NCBI GenBank assembly: GCA_963730005.1
Contig: CAVSPO010000015.1
Location: 101,705 to 165,704 of the forward strand
Length of the DNA: 64,000 nucleotides
From: CAVSPO01 sp963730005
GTDB lineage: Bacteria; Actinomycetota; Actinomycetes; Propionibacteriales; Propionibacteriaceae
Direction: 5' to 3'
The position numbers and the translations under genes were made by a program. The stretch's first letter is position 1; each line of letters starts with the position of its first letter. Below the pieces are notes generated by a model that was not told the origin of the DNA, made no database searches, and was given only the letters and a program-made list of their open reading frames with translations. Below are positions 40,439 to 50,536 of the stretch, one piece after another.

Positions 40439-41631
40439 CCCTTGCTCGCCTCGTCGAGGATACCCGGCAGCGCAGCCAGGAACTCGTCCAGATCGGCCTG
40501 CTGGATGATCAGCGGAGGCACCAGCCGCAACACGTTGGGACGCGGCGAGTTGATGATGAAACCGGCGTCCAGCGCCTTGGCATAGACCGCCGGGCCGATG
40601 TCGTCGCGCAGCATGACAGCGCGCATCAACCCACGGCCCCGAGTGCCCCGGATCGCCGGATGCCCCAGCGCCATCACGCCTCGGGCCAAGTGCTCACCCA
40701 TCCGCTGGACGTGATCGAGCAAGCCTTCGGACTCGATGATGTTGATGACCGCCAGCGCGACGGCGGTGCCAAGCGGGTTGCCAACATACGTGCTGCCATG
40801 AAGTCCCGGCGTGAAGAGATGGCAGCAGCGGTTGAGTGCCACGCAGGCGCCAATCGGGAAACCGTTGCCAAGGCCCTTGGCGAAGGTGATCAGGTCGGGA
40901 GTCACCCCGCTGGCGGCACTGTCGAGCCAGGCTCCAGTGCGGCCCATTCCAGTCTGGACCTCGTCGACCCACAACAACGCCCCGTGCTGATCAGTGATGC
41001 GACGGGCTGCCTGCAGATAACCACCCGGCGCTGGCACCACTCCGCTCTCACCCTGAATGGTTTCCAGCACCACTGCCGCAGTTCGGTCATCGACGGCGGC
41101 CTCCAGCGCGTCAACGTCGCCGTAGGGGATGAATTCGACGTCACCAGGCATGGGCTCGAAAGGCACCCGGTACTTGGCGTTCGAAGTGATTGCCAGCGAC
41201 CCCATGGTGCGTCCGTGGAAAGAGCCTTCCATCGCGATGATCCGGGTACGCCCGGTGAGACGGGTCAGCTTGAACGCCGCCTCATTCGCCTCGGACCCGG
41301 AATTGGCGAAGTAGACCCTGGCTTCCGCGTCCGGCGCATTCGGGGTGGCGATGGACTGCAACTTCTCGGCCAACTGGATCTGCTGAGGCGAGGCGAAGAT
41401 GTTCGAGATGTGCCCCAGCTGACGGGCCTGGGCGCACAACGCGTCGACGAGCACGGGGTGCGCGTGGCCGAGCGAGTGCACCGCAATACCGGCCAGCAGG
41501 TCGGTGTAGCGCTTTCCGTCGGCGTCCCAGACATGCACTCCCTCGCCTCGCACCAGGACGCGGGAAGGGCTGCCGAAGTTGTTCATCATCGCTGTGGAGT
41601 AGCGCTGCAGCCACTCATCCTGGCCAGGCAT
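40435..41631 (-). CDS. argD: Acetylornithine aminotransferase
   Basis: PLP-dependent class III aminotransferase making N-acetylornithine. The protein is 398 residues. Marks include FANSGSEANEAAFKL near residue 105, the DEVQTGMGRTG segment with the cofactor aspartate near 222, and the Schiff-base lysine in ITFAKGLGNGFPIG near 250. The ATG at 41631 follows AAGGAGG. It heads the argD-argR-argH unit and is separated from argJ by a terminator-like hairpin, with no argB between them. Confidence 0.96.
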   Translation of the reverse strand: MPGQDEWLQRYSTAMMNNFGSPSRVLVRGEGVHVWDADGKRYTDLLAGIAVHSLGHAHPVLVDALCAQARQLGHISNIFASPQQIQLAEKLQSIATPNAPDAEARVYFANSGSEANEAAFKLTRLTGRTRIIAMEGSFHGRTMGSLAITSNAKYRVPFEPMPGDVEFIPYGDVDALEAAVDDRTAAVVLETIQGESGVVPAPGGYLQAARRITDQHGALLWVDEVQTGMGRTGAWLDSAASGVTPDLITFAKGLGNGFPIGACVALNRCCHLFTPGLHGSTYVGNPLGTAVALAVINIIESEGLLDHVQRMGEHLARGVMALGHPAIRGTRGRGLMRAVMLRDDIGPAVYAKALDAGFIINSPRPNVLRLVPPLIIQQADLDEFLAALPGILDEASKG

Positions 41632-41748
41632 ACCTGGTAAACCTCCTTGTCTGCGGCCGGCGCCAAGGGGCAGCAGCCGTCGTACAAATCCGTGGTGCCG
41701 TGTCGACTCTCAATGCTGAAGGCGAGTTGCTGGCCGACGGGCAGCGTC

Positions 41749-41794
41749 GACCACCCCATGCCCCGAGCCGATCGCCGCGGGGCATGGGGTGGTC
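41749..41794 (-). terminator. Hairpin between argJ and argD
   Basis: Perfect 17-bp inverted repeat (GACCACCCCATGCCCCG and complement) with a 12-base loop, starting 7 bases after the argJ stop. There is no T-run. It divides argC-argJ from argD-argR-argH at the place where argB normally stands. Confidence 0.7.
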
Positions 41795-41800
41795 ACTTGC

Positions 41801-42988
41801 TCAAGTGCTGTAATCGGCGTTCTCGGTGACATACGCGTGAGTCAGGTCGTTGGTGAGGATGGTGGCCTCATGGGCGCCCTCGTTCAGGTTCACGACGATG
41901 TCGCACTGACGCGGCGTGAGATCGCATTCGCTGCGATCGCGTCCGATGGCGCCCTGGGTGTAGACCTCGACGCCGTTGAACGAGACGTCCAGACGCTCGG
42001 GCTCAAACGCCGCACCCGTGGTTCCGACCGCAGCGACCACCCGACCCCAGTTGGGGTCGTTGCCGTAGATGGCGCACTTGAAGAGGTTGTTGCGGGCGAT
42101 CGTACGGGCCACCTCGAGAGCATCGTCCTCGGATGCTGCGCCGGTCACCGTGATGGCGATGTCATGACTGGCGCCCTCTGCGTCGCCGATGAGTTGTGCG
42201 GCCAAGTCTTGGCACACCCGCGTCAACGCATCCGTGAAGGCGCGCTCATCAACCTCAACCCCGGAAGCTCCGCTGGCCAGCACGATCACCGAGTCGTTGG
42301 TCGACTGGCAGCCGTCGGAGTCGATGCGATCGAAGCTGTGTGCAGTTGCCTCGGCCAGCGCGCGCTTCAGTGCGACTGACTCGATCACCGCGTCCGTGGT
42401 CAGGACCACCAGCATGGTGGCCAGCGCCGGCGCCAGCATGCCTGCCCCCTTGGCCATCCCGCCGATGCTCCAGCCCGCCCCGGACTCGGCCGCGGTCTTG
42501 GGCTTGGTGTCGGTGGTCATGATCGCCAGGGCGGCGTTGGCGCCCCCATCGTCGGACAGCTCGGCGAAGGCCGCGTCGACCCCGGCCATCAGCTTGTCCA
42601 TCGGCAGCCGGGAGCCGATCAGGCCCGTGGAACAAATCACCACGTCGTTGGGCGCACAGTCGAGAAGGGCAGCAACCTTCTCGGCGCTCACGCGAGTGTC
42701 CTGCAGACCGTTTGCCCCGGTGCACGCGTTGGCGCATCCCGAGTTGAGCAACACTGCGTCAGCTACCCCGTCGTCGAGCACCTCACGCGACCACTGGACG
42801 GGGGCGGCGAAGACTCGATTGCTGGTGAACACGCCGGCGGCGTGCTTCTGCGGACCCAGATTGCGCACGATCGCCACGTCACGGTTGCCACTCACCTTCA
42901 GGCCAGCCTTGACACCAGCCGCCTCAAAGCCCTTGGGGACTGTGACGCCCACGTTCGTCATCGGGTTCGACGTCTGGTCGACGGTCAC
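41801..42988 (-). CDS. argJ: Glutamate N-acetyltransferase / ornithine acetyltransferase
   Basis: Recycles the acetyl group of N-acetylornithine to glutamate; bifunctional forms also use acetyl-CoA. The protein is 395 residues. The Ntn-type self-cleavage site is visible: KGAGMLAPALATMLVVLTTDA, with Thr191 as the predicted new N-terminus and nucleophile. The start is GTG 42988 overlapping the argC stop as GTGA; upstream in-frame sequence is shadow of argC. Its presence implies the cyclic acetyl pathway. Confidence 0.96.
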   Translation of the reverse strand: MTVDQTSNPMTNVGVTVPKGFEAAGVKAGLKVSGNRDVAIVRNLGPQKHAAGVFTSNRVFAAPVQWSREVLDDGVADAVLLNSGCANACTGANGLQDTRVSAEKVAALLDCAPNDVVICSTGLIGSRLPMDKLMAGVDAAFAELSDDGGANAALAIMTTDTKPKTAAESGAGWSIGGMAKGAGMLAPALATMLVVLTTDAVIESVALKRALAEATAHSFDRIDSDGCQSTNDSVIVLASGASGVEVDERAFTDALTRVCQDLAAQLIGDAEGASHDIAITVTGAASEDDALEVARTIARNNLFKCAIYGNDPNWGRVVAAVGTTGAAFEPERLDVSFNGVEVYTQGAIGRDRSECDLTPRQCDIVVNLNEGAHEATILTNDLTHAYVTENADYST

Positions 42989-44016
42989 GGTGCGACTCCT
43001 ACAGTGCTCAGACCAGTGGTTTCGGGCAGCCCGAGAGCCAGATTCATGGATTGAACGGCGCCGCCGGCGGTGCCCTTGGTGAGGTTGTCCACGACTCCGA
43101 TCACCACCAACCGGCCCGCAGCCTGGTCGACGGTGACCTGCACCTGCACGGCGTTGGAACCCACCACGGTCTTGGATGAAGGCCAGATCCCGGCGGGTGA
43201 CACGCTGACAAACGGCTCGTCGGCGTAGGCCTGCTCGTAGATCTGGCGCGCCTGTGCTTCTGTGGTGCCGGCCGGGACGGGCGCCGTGCAGACTGCGATG
43301 ATGCCGCGCGACATCGGTGCCAACAGGGGGGTGAAGCTCAGGCTCGGGCTCACCGCGCCGAGCCGACGCAGGTTCTGCAGCATCTCCGGGATGTGGCGGT
43401 GCACGCCGCCCACCCCGTAGGCGCTCATCCCGCCCGCCGTCTCCGACCCCAGCAAGTGAGGTTTGGCGCTCTTTCCTGCTCCGCTGGTGCCGCTGGCCGC
43501 AGCCACGGTGATGTCGTGGCCGTCGATCAGACCCGACAGCACAGCCGGCAGCAAGCTCAGGGTGACGTTGGTGACGTAGCAGCCAGGCACCGCGATGCGC
43601 TTGGCCCCGGCCAACTCCGCTCGCGCCCCCGGCAACTCCGGCAGGCCGTACGGCCAAGCTTCGGCGAAGTCACCGCTGTAGAACTTGGCCCAGTCGGCGG
43701 GGTCGGTCAAACGATGGTCGGCGGCGCAGTCAACCACCAACGTGTCCGGGTGAAGAGTGGCTGCAATGCGTTCCGACTCGCCGTGCGGCAACGCAAGGAA
43801 CACCACGTCATGACCCGCGAGGTTCTCAGGAGTGGTAGGCAACACCTCGCGGTCAGCCAGCGGAGCCAGATGGGGAACCAGCGCCCCCAGCATCGAGCCG
43901 GCGGACGCGCCTGCGGTGAGATTGCCAATTTCGATGTCGGGGTGGCCGAGCAGGAGCCGCAGCACTTCCCCACCTGCGTAGCCGGTGCACCCAGTCACAG
44001 CCGCCGTGAAAGTCAT
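42985..44016 (-). CDS. argC: N-acetyl-gamma-glutamyl-phosphate reductase
   Basis: NADPH-dependent third step of arginine synthesis. The protein is 343 residues. The Rossmann start is AAVTGCTGYAGGEVLRLL, and the catalytic cysteine is C146 in IAVPGCYVTN. A histidine-containing HRHIPEM segment lies near residue 216. The ATG at 44016 has CATACT 6 bases upstream; further in-frame N-terminal sequence is not family-like. It heads the argC-argJ unit. Confidence 0.96.
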   Translation of the reverse strand: MTFTAAVTGCTGYAGGEVLRLLLGHPDIEIGNLTAGASAGSMLGALVPHLAPLADREVLPTTPENLAGHDVVFLALPHGESERIAATLHPDTLVVDCAADHRLTDPADWAKFYSGDFAEAWPYGLPELPGARAELAGAKRIAVPGCYVTNVTLSLLPAVLSGLIDGHDITVAAASGTSGAGKSAKPHLLGSETAGGMSAYGVGGVHRHIPEMLQNLRRLGAVSPSLSFTPLLAPMSRGIIAVCTAPVPAGTTEAQARQIYEQAYADEPFVSVSPAGIWPSSKTVVGSNAVQVQVTVDQAAGRLVVIGVVDNLTKGTAGGAVQSMNLALGLPETTGLSTVGVAP

Positions 44017-44022
44017 GACAAA

Positions 44023-44028
44023 AGTATG
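44023..44028 (-). promoter_or_regulatory. -10-like element of argC, leaderless layout; possible ArgR site overlaps
   Basis: CATACT on the minus strand, 6 bases before the ATG at 44016. The surrounding CATACTTTTGTCATG is A/T-richer than its neighbourhood and roughly symmetrical, so it may also be an ARG box; this is a weak call. Confidence 0.35.
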
Positions 44029-44126
44029 GCAGCAATGGGTGCCGCCCGCAGGCCGCTGGACTCCCGGAAGCTGCAGGCGGACGGGCCGGGCTCCATCAGG
44101 GAACACGGCCTGTCCGCCGCCGGCAG

Positions 44127-46652
44127 CTACTGAACGCGCTGGATGGCGCCCGTCGCCGCAGCCGCTGCCGCCACGCCGGCGTCGCGGGCCTGGGCCGCCT
44201 CGGCTTCGGTAAGTGTGCGGTTTGCGCGGAAGCCCATGCCGTAAGCCAGCGACTTCTTGCCCTCACCGATCTGGGGGCCGGTGTAGACGTCGAACAGGGT
44301 CACCGTCTCCAGCAGTTCGCCACCGCCTGCGCGCAGCGCTGCTTCGACCCGGGCAGCGGGCACGTCAGCGTCCACGATCAGCGCGACGTCCTCCTTGGTC
44401 AGGGGGAAGGGCGACAGACTGCGCACCTCGCCTCCCTTGGGAGCTGCGGCCACCATCGCGTCCAGGTCGAGCTCCACAGCGCAGGTGCGAGCAGGCAGCC
44501 CGAAATCCGTCACAACAGTGGGATGAAGCTCGCCCGCGTGGCCGACTTCGACCAGCTGACCGGCGGGATCCGCCACCAGCAGGCGCGCGCAGCGTCCCGG
44601 ATGCCACGGCGCCATCTCTGCCGCTTCCCGCTGCAGCTCCAGGCCCAGGGCTTGGGCAGCGGACTGGGCAAGCAACACAGCGTGAGTCCAGTCGGCCTTG
44701 ATGGCAGGGCCTTGCCAGCCGGCGGACCGCCAATCTCCACAGACAACTCCGGCCAGCATCCGCGGCTGGGCAGGCAGCGAACGGTACAGCTCCGCTGTTT
44801 CAGCCGAGGTGGGGCGGCGAGTGACGTCCGGCATTGTCGCCGCCGGCTCGCCACCGTCGAGGAAGACCGAGCCACACTCGAACAGGGAAAGGTCGTCCTG
44901 GCTACGGGACGTGTTGCGCGCCACCGCCTGGAACAGCCCCGGCAGCAGTGTGCTGCGCAGGTAGGGTTGGGCGTCCGACAGCGGGTTGGCCAGACGCACC
45001 AGCCGGCGGCGCGGGTCGTCGACGGTGGCACCGAGCCTGTCGATCTCCTCCGCACCGATGAAGGGCAGCGCCAGCACCTCGACGAAGCCGGCGGCGACGA
45101 CTGCGTCGATGACGGCGTACCGGCCGGACTGCTCGCGGGTGTAGCCGAGCCCGGCTGTTGCCCGCGGCACCGTGGCGCCGATGCGGTCGTAGCCGATCTT
45201 GCGGCCCACCTCTTCGACGTAGTCGTACTGGTCCACAAGGTCACGCCGCCAGGTCGGCGGCTGCAGGGTGAGCACGTCGACGCCGCTCACCTCGACGCCG
45301 CTGGCAGTGAGCACCCGTTCCACCTCGTCACGCCCGACCTCAGCGCCCAGGATGCGCGCCGGCAGATCGGCCGGGATCTGCTGGGTCGGTGGGGCCTGCA
45401 CCTCACCAACCACGGTGATACCCGGATCCAGCGTGCCGCCGCCGTACTCGACCAGCAGCTGGGCAGCCTTCAGCGCGGCAGCGTAGGGCACGCCCATGTC
45501 GACGCCGCGTTCGAAACGCTTGGACGCCTCACTGGGCAGCTTGTGGCGACGGAAGGTGCGGCCGATGGTGCCCGGGTCGAAGTGGGCTGCCTCGAACACG
45601 ATCGAGGTGGTTCCGGCGGACCACTCGGTGGTCTGGCCGCCCATGACCCCAGCGAGCCCGATCGGCCCGCGGTCGTCGGTGATCAGCAGGTCCTCGCGGG
45701 ACAGCGCGCGATCGACGTCGTCCAAAGTGGTGAGCCGCTCCCCTTCGCGGGCTTGGCGCACCCGGATCGGCCCCTCCAGTTTGGCGGCATCGTAGGCGTG
45801 CAGCGGCTGGCCTGATTCGAGCATCACATGGTTGGTGATGTCGACGGGCAAGCTGATCGAACGCATCCCCGACGACTCGAGTCGGCGCACCATCCATTCC
45901 GGGCTGGGCGCCGCCGGATCGTAGTCGCGCACTGTCAGCGCGACGAACAGTGGGCAGGCGTCCGACTCCAGCACCACCGGGTAGCCGTTGGTCTGCTGGG
46001 CCGGAACCTGGGCCGCGTAGGGGTCGTTGAACGGCACGCCGAATGCCTGAGCCGCCTCGCGGGCGAACCCTCGCATCGACAGGCAATGGCTGGAATCGGG
46101 CGTGACGTCGACATCGAAGACCTCGTCGCGGGCACCCATCACGTCCAGGGCGTCAGCGCCGAGCACCGGGGGCTGCCCATCAATCAGGTCGGGCAGCACG
46201 ATGATTCCGGAGTGGTCCTCCCCCAGCCCGAGCTCGTCCAATGCGCAGATCATGCCGTCGGAGACGTGACCGTAGGTCTTGCGCGCAGCGATCGCGAAGT
46301 CGCCCGGCAGCACCGCGCCCGGCAGCGCCACGACGACGTGGTCCCCGACTTCGAAGTTGTCTGCGCCACACACGATGCCGCGGGCATTCTGGATGTCAGG
46401 GTTCGTCCCGGATGCGTTGTGCTCGGGACCGCAGTCGACCGTGCACCAGCGGATGGTCTTGCCGTTCTTCTGCGGCTCGGCCACGATGTCCAGCACCCGA
46501 CCGACCACGACCGGACCAGTGACTTCGCCACCGCGCTGCTCGATGCGCTCGACCTGAAGCCCGGCCTTCGTGTAGGCATCGGCGATCTGCTTGGTGGACA
46601 CCCCTGTGGGCAGCTCCACCAGAGCGCGCAACCAGGAAACCGGAACCTTCAT
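44127..46652 (-). CDS. pheT: Phenylalanyl-tRNA synthetase beta subunit
   Basis: Large subunit of the (alpha-beta)2 enzyme. The protein is 841 residues. It starts MKVPVSWLRALVELP, carries the EMAP/tRNA-binding OB domain (VVVGRVLDIVAEPQ) near residue 50, B3/B4 editing domain with ARNTSRSQDDLSLFE in the later core, and the C-terminal ferredoxin-like anticodon domain (LSPFPLTKEDVALIVD). The ATG at 46652 overlaps the pheS stop (ATGA). Confidence 0.97.
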   Translation of the reverse strand: MKVPVSWLRALVELPTGVSTKQIADAYTKAGLQVERIEQRGGEVTGPVVVGRVLDIVAEPQKNGKTIRWCTVDCGPEHNASGTNPDIQNARGIVCGADNFEVGDHVVVALPGAVLPGDFAIAARKTYGHVSDGMICALDELGLGEDHSGIIVLPDLIDGQPPVLGADALDVMGARDEVFDVDVTPDSSHCLSMRGFAREAAQAFGVPFNDPYAAQVPAQQTNGYPVVLESDACPLFVALTVRDYDPAAPSPEWMVRRLESSGMRSISLPVDITNHVMLESGQPLHAYDAAKLEGPIRVRQAREGERLTTLDDVDRALSREDLLITDDRGPIGLAGVMGGQTTEWSAGTTSIVFEAAHFDPGTIGRTFRRHKLPSEASKRFERGVDMGVPYAAALKAAQLLVEYGGGTLDPGITVVGEVQAPPTQQIPADLPARILGAEVGRDEVERVLTASGVEVSGVDVLTLQPPTWRRDLVDQYDYVEEVGRKIGYDRIGATVPRATAGLGYTREQSGRYAVIDAVVAAGFVEVLALPFIGAEEIDRLGATVDDPRRRLVRLANPLSDAQPYLRSTLLPGLFQAVARNTSRSQDDLSLFECGSVFLDGGEPAATMPDVTRRPTSAETAELYRSLPAQPRMLAGVVCGDWRSAGWQGPAIKADWTHAVLLAQSAAQALGLELQREAAEMAPWHPGRCARLLVADPAGQLVEVGHAGELHPTVVTDFGLPARTCAVELDLDAMVAAAPKGGEVRSLSPFPLTKEDVALIVDADVPAARVEAALRAGGGELLETVTLFDVYTGPQIGEGKKSLAYGMGFRANRTLTEAEAAQARDAGVAAAAAATGAIQRVQ

Positions 46653-47749
46653 CGGGCGCCTCCCACCAGTGAACGGCTGAAACGAATGTCGCCCTCGACG
46701 AAGTCACGCAGGTCAGGGGCGTTGTTGCGGAACATCACCGTGCGGTCGACACCCATGCCGAACGCGAAGCCCGAGTACACATCGGTGTCGATGCCTGCGG
46801 CCTGCAGGACGCGCGGGTTCACCACACCGCAGCCGCCCCACTCGATCCAGCCCTCCGACTTGCAGGTGCGGCAGGGCCGGTCCGGGTTGCCGACCGACTC
46901 CCCGTGACAGACGAAGCACTCCAGGTCGACCTCGGCGCTGGGCTCGGTGAAGGGGAAGTAGTGCGGACGCATCCGGGTGGCGATGTCGCCGAACATGGCC
47001 TTGGCCAGGTGGTCCAGGGTGCCCTTCAGGTCGGCCATCGAGATGCCCTTGTCGACCGCCAGCCCCTCCAGCTGATGGAACACCGGCAGGTGCGTGGCGT
47101 CATACTCGTCGGCGCGGAACACCTTGCCCGGGCTGACGATGTAGACCGGAAGATCACGCTCCAACAAGGTGCGCATCTGGACCGGCGAGGTCTGGGTTCG
47201 CAGCAGCTTGTGATCGGCCACCGGATCGATGAACAGGGTGTCCGACAAGAAACGTGCCGGATGATCGGGAGTGAAGTTCAACGAGTCGAAGTTGAGCCAT
47301 TCGGCCTCAAGCTCGGGACCCTCGACAACCTCCCAACCCATGGCGATGAAGACGTCGCACATGTCTCGGGTCAGTGCCGTGATCGGGTGCACGGCGCCCA
47401 CCGGGTGCGGGACCACGGGCAGCGTCACGTCGAGGCGCTCGGCCTCAAGCGTGGCTACCAGTTCAGCGGCAGCCAACCGCTCCTCGCGAGCTGCCAATGC
47501 CAGGTTGACGCGCCCACGGGCCGCACCGATGAGCTGGCCGGCGGCCTTGCGCTGATCCTTGGGCATGGTGGCGAGGCTGCGGTTGGCAAGCGCCAAGGCC
47601 GACTTGTCCGCGGCGTGGTCGAGCCTGGCCTGCTTCAGTTCGGCGGTGGTGTTGGCGGCACTGATCGCATCCAGCGCCGACTGCACCAGCGCTTCGATGC
47701 CATCCGGGTCCAGCGGCTGCTGGGCGTCCGAGTTGTTTGGCCCTGACAT
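46649..47749 (-). CDS. pheS: Phenylalanyl-tRNA synthetase alpha subunit
   Basis: Catalytic class II subunit, 366 residues. An N-terminal coiled-coil (TTAELKQARLDHAADKSALALANRSLATM) precedes the active site: HPITALTRDM, TSPVQMRTL (motif 2 region), YFPFTEPSAEVD and the motif 3 GFAFGMGVDR. The ATG at 47749 follows GAGGGGAG; an earlier GTG at 47779 lacks a good site. It is 103 bp downstream of the rRNA methyltransferase gene. Confidence 0.97.
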   Translation of the reverse strand: MSGPNNSDAQQPLDPDGIEALVQSALDAISAANTTAELKQARLDHAADKSALALANRSLATMPKDQRKAAGQLIGAARGRVNLALAAREERLAAAELVATLEAERLDVTLPVVPHPVGAVHPITALTRDMCDVFIAMGWEVVEGPELEAEWLNFDSLNFTPDHPARFLSDTLFIDPVADHKLLRTQTSPVQMRTLLERDLPVYIVSPGKVFRADEYDATHLPVFHQLEGLAVDKGISMADLKGTLDHLAKAMFGDIATRMRPHYFPFTEPSAEVDLECFVCHGESVGNPDRPCRTCKSEGWIEWGGCGVVNPRVLQAAGIDTDVYSGFAFGMGVDRTVMFRNNAPDLRDFVEGDIRFSRSLVGGAR

Positions 47750-47851
47750 CGGGCTCCCCTCTTCGTCGACTGTGGGCACCGCTTCGCGATGCCCGCTGGT
47801 CAGTCTATTGAGAGGTGCAGAGAGAGACGAAATGCGTTCACTTCGGCGGCC

Positions 47852-48697
47852 TCAACCCGCGTCAGCGGTGGGGCCGTGCTGGGCGGACGCCGTCGCGTAC
47901 AAGCAGACCGCCGCCGCAGTGGACAGGTTGAGGCTCTCGGCCCGCCCCCACATCGGGACGGAAACGACCCGGTCGCAGGCGGCGAGCTCCTCGCTCGGCA
48001 AGCCCCAGGCCTCGTTGCCCATCACCCAGACCGTCGGACGGGCCAGCACACCTCGGCGGCCGAGCTCGTCCAGCGACTCTCCCCCACTGTCCGCGGCGAA
48101 TACCTGCAGCCCCCGGGCCCGAGCCCAGTCGACTGCCTCGAGGAACTCGACGTCGGCAACAACGGGCAGGTGGAAGATGCTGCCCACCGAAGCGCGCACG
48201 GTCTTCGGGTTGTGCAGATCGACAGAACCCTTGCTCAGGATGACGGCGTCGGCACCGAAAGCGTCAGCACAGCGAACGACGGTGCCGGCGTTGCCGGGGT
48301 CACGCACCTGGGCACAGATCACGACCAGCTTCAGCTCACGCCCCGACAGATCGGCAAGGCCCACCGGACGCTGCGTGCACAATGCGAATACGCCCTGCGA
48401 GGTGACTGTGTCGGACAGCGACGCGATTTGCTGGGGGCTGGCGTGCGCTACACGGACATCTCCTGCCAGCTCCAGCAGTTCCCGGTGCTGAGCAGGGTCG
48501 GCGAGAATCAGCAGCCGCACTGCCCCCGCCGAGAGCGCTTCTCGCACCGCTTGAGCGCCCTCGGCGATGAACTCCCCGCTCAGCTGTCTGCCCTTGTGGT
48601 GCAACAAACGACGAGCCGAACGCAGCTGGCCGGCAGACAGCGGGGGGTAGGCGGTCTGCACGGCCAGCGCGTCCGACTCGTGGGACGGCTTCGCCAT
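47852..48697 (-). CDS. SpoU/TrmH-family RNA 2'-O-methyltransferase
   Basis: SPOUT-fold rRNA or tRNA ribose methyltransferase of 281 residues. The N-terminal substrate-binding domain (RLLHHKGRQLSGEFIAEGAQAV) is followed by the knot domain with ICAQVRDPGNAGTVVRCADAFG (motif 1), VWVMGNEAWGLP (motif 2) and VPMWGRAESLNLSTAAAV (motif 3). The ATG at 48697 is preferred to the TTG just before it. It lies 12 bp after rplT, the usual actinobacterial place (infC-rpmI-rplT-methyltransferase-pheST). Target site not predictable from this. Confidence 0.93.
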   Translation of the reverse strand: MAKPSHESDALAVQTAYPPLSAGQLRSARRLLHHKGRQLSGEFIAEGAQAVREALSAGAVRLLILADPAQHRELLELAGDVRVAHASPQQIASLSDTVTSQGVFALCTQRPVGLADLSGRELKLVVICAQVRDPGNAGTVVRCADAFGADAVILSKGSVDLHNPKTVRASVGSIFHLPVVADVEFLEAVDWARARGLQVFAADSGGESLDELGRRGVLARPTVWVMGNEAWGLPSEELAACDRVVSVPMWGRAESLNLSTAAAVCLYATASAQHGPTADAG

Positions 48698-48709
48698 CAA
48701 CTGATCGAA

Positions 48710-49078
48710 TCAGGCGGCGGAAACGGGCTGATGAGCCTTGGCAACCTTGACCAGCGCGGCAAAGGCGTTCTCGTCATGGACAGCCAGGTCGGCGAGCATC
48801 TTGCGATCCACCTCGACACCAGCATTCTTCAGACCGTTGATGAAACGGTTGTAGGTCATGCCCATGCTGCGGGCCGCAGCGTTGATGCGCTGGATCCACA
48901 GGGCGCGGAAGTCGCCCTTCCTGTCCTTGCGGTCACGATAGGCGTAGGTCGCTGAGTGCAGCGACTGCTCGTGTGCCTTGCGGTACAGCCGTGAACGCTG
49001 GCCACGGTAACCGGCGGTGCTGTCGAGCAATTCGCGACGCTTCTTGTGCGCATTCACTGCGCGCTTGACGCGAGCCAT
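48710..49078 (-). CDS. rplT: 50S ribosomal protein L20
   Basis: Early-assembly 23S-binding protein, 122 residues, with the family sequence ARVKRAVNAHKKRRELLD at the start and the globular WIQRINAAARSMGMTYNRFI segment. The ATG at 49078 has AAGGAGT upstream. It follows rpmI by 46 bp. Confidence 0.98.
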   Translation of the reverse strand: MARVKRAVNAHKKRRELLDSTAGYRGQRSRLYRKAHEQSLHSATYAYRDRKDRKGDFRALWIQRINAAARSMGMTYNRFINGLKNAGVEVDRKMLADLAVHDENAFAALVKVAKAHQPVSAA

Positions 49079-49124
49079 TGTTGGTACTCCTTGTGCTTGG
49101 AAAAGTCAGTGGACGGGGCGGAGC

Positions 49125-49331
49125 TCAGCGGCCCTTGTAGCTGCCGAGCAGTTTGCGTGCCTTCGCGGCGTCACCTCTGGACAGCACCGAGTCTTGCGAG
49201 AGACGGCGCGTCTGCTTGGTGGGCTTGTGCTCGTTGAGGTGAGCCTTGCCGGCGCGAGCATGGATCAGCTTGCCCGACCCGGTGATCTTGAATCGCTTCT
49301 TGGCACCGGAATGCGTCTTCATCTTCGGCAT
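49125..49331 (-). CDS. rpmI: 50S ribosomal protein L35
   Basis: Small basic ribosomal protein of 68 residues beginning MPKMKTHSGAKKRFKITGSG, fully family-like. The ATG at 49331 follows a GAATGGAGCGG ribosome site. It lies in the infC-rpmI-rplT operon. Confidence 0.98.
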   Translation of the reverse strand: MPKMKTHSGAKKRFKITGSGKLIHARAGKAHLNEHKPTKQTRRLSQDSVLSRGDAAKARKLLGSYKGR

Positions 49332-49443
49332 CTTGCCGCTCCATTCGTGTCAGTTTTGTGTCTGTCGTGCGGGTCTGTCTGTGTGGGCCGTTCCCACGAG
49401 CCGGTCACCAAGGAACCTGTGCCGACCGGTCGGTCTGTTCGAG

Positions 49444-50124
<681 letters not shown>

Positions 50125-50162
50125 GTGTTCCTCCAGATATTTGTCGGGTGGGCAACGAAAAG

Positions 50163-50186
50163 AGGCCCCCGCGGACGCGGAGGCCT
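50163..50186 (-). terminator. Attenuator-like hairpin in the infC leader
   Basis: AGGCCTCCGCG / CGCGGGGGCCT forms an 11-bp stem with one G-U pair and a very short nominal loop, followed by TCTTTTCG. It lies 38 bp before the ATC start inside a leader of about 275 bases, as expected for an autoregulated infC-rpmI-rplT operon. Confidence 0.65.
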
Positions 50187-50405
50187 GAACAGATGCCGGC
50201 GGCATGAAACTGCCGTCACGATGACCGTCAGCCTCGACGCCACGCGTCCCGGCTGCTGGCTACCATGGACGGGCGATGAACAACCGCCCTGTCTGGTGGC
50301 ACCGACCTGGCCGATGTCGCCGAAGTGCTCCGGCAGTCTCGGACAGGTGGAGGGTCAGGCCCTCACTTCCACGATCGGCCCCGATCGGGGTCAATCAACT
50401 GTGGA

Positions 50406-50435
50406 AGTGTAGCGCATCCGTTGAGGATCCCCCAA
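50406..50435 (-). promoter_or_regulatory. Candidate promoter of the infC operon
   Basis: -10 TACACT (50411-50406) with TTGGGG 18 bp upstream (50435-50430). The whole interval 50125-50536 has no protein gene; it holds this promoter and the infC leader. Confidence 0.45.
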
Positions 50436-50536
50436 GCCACCCCTGAACTCACGCCACACCACCCTCTCGACGCGATGCTGGCCACAGAATCGTGGCGGAC
50501 TCGCCAACCGGTCGCCTGCGGTGAAAGGCTGCTGCC

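Noticed and set aside
41632..41748. Search for an argB remnant between argJ and argD
   Set aside because: No frame in this stretch resembles acetylglutamate kinase; only the hairpin and the argD leader are visible.
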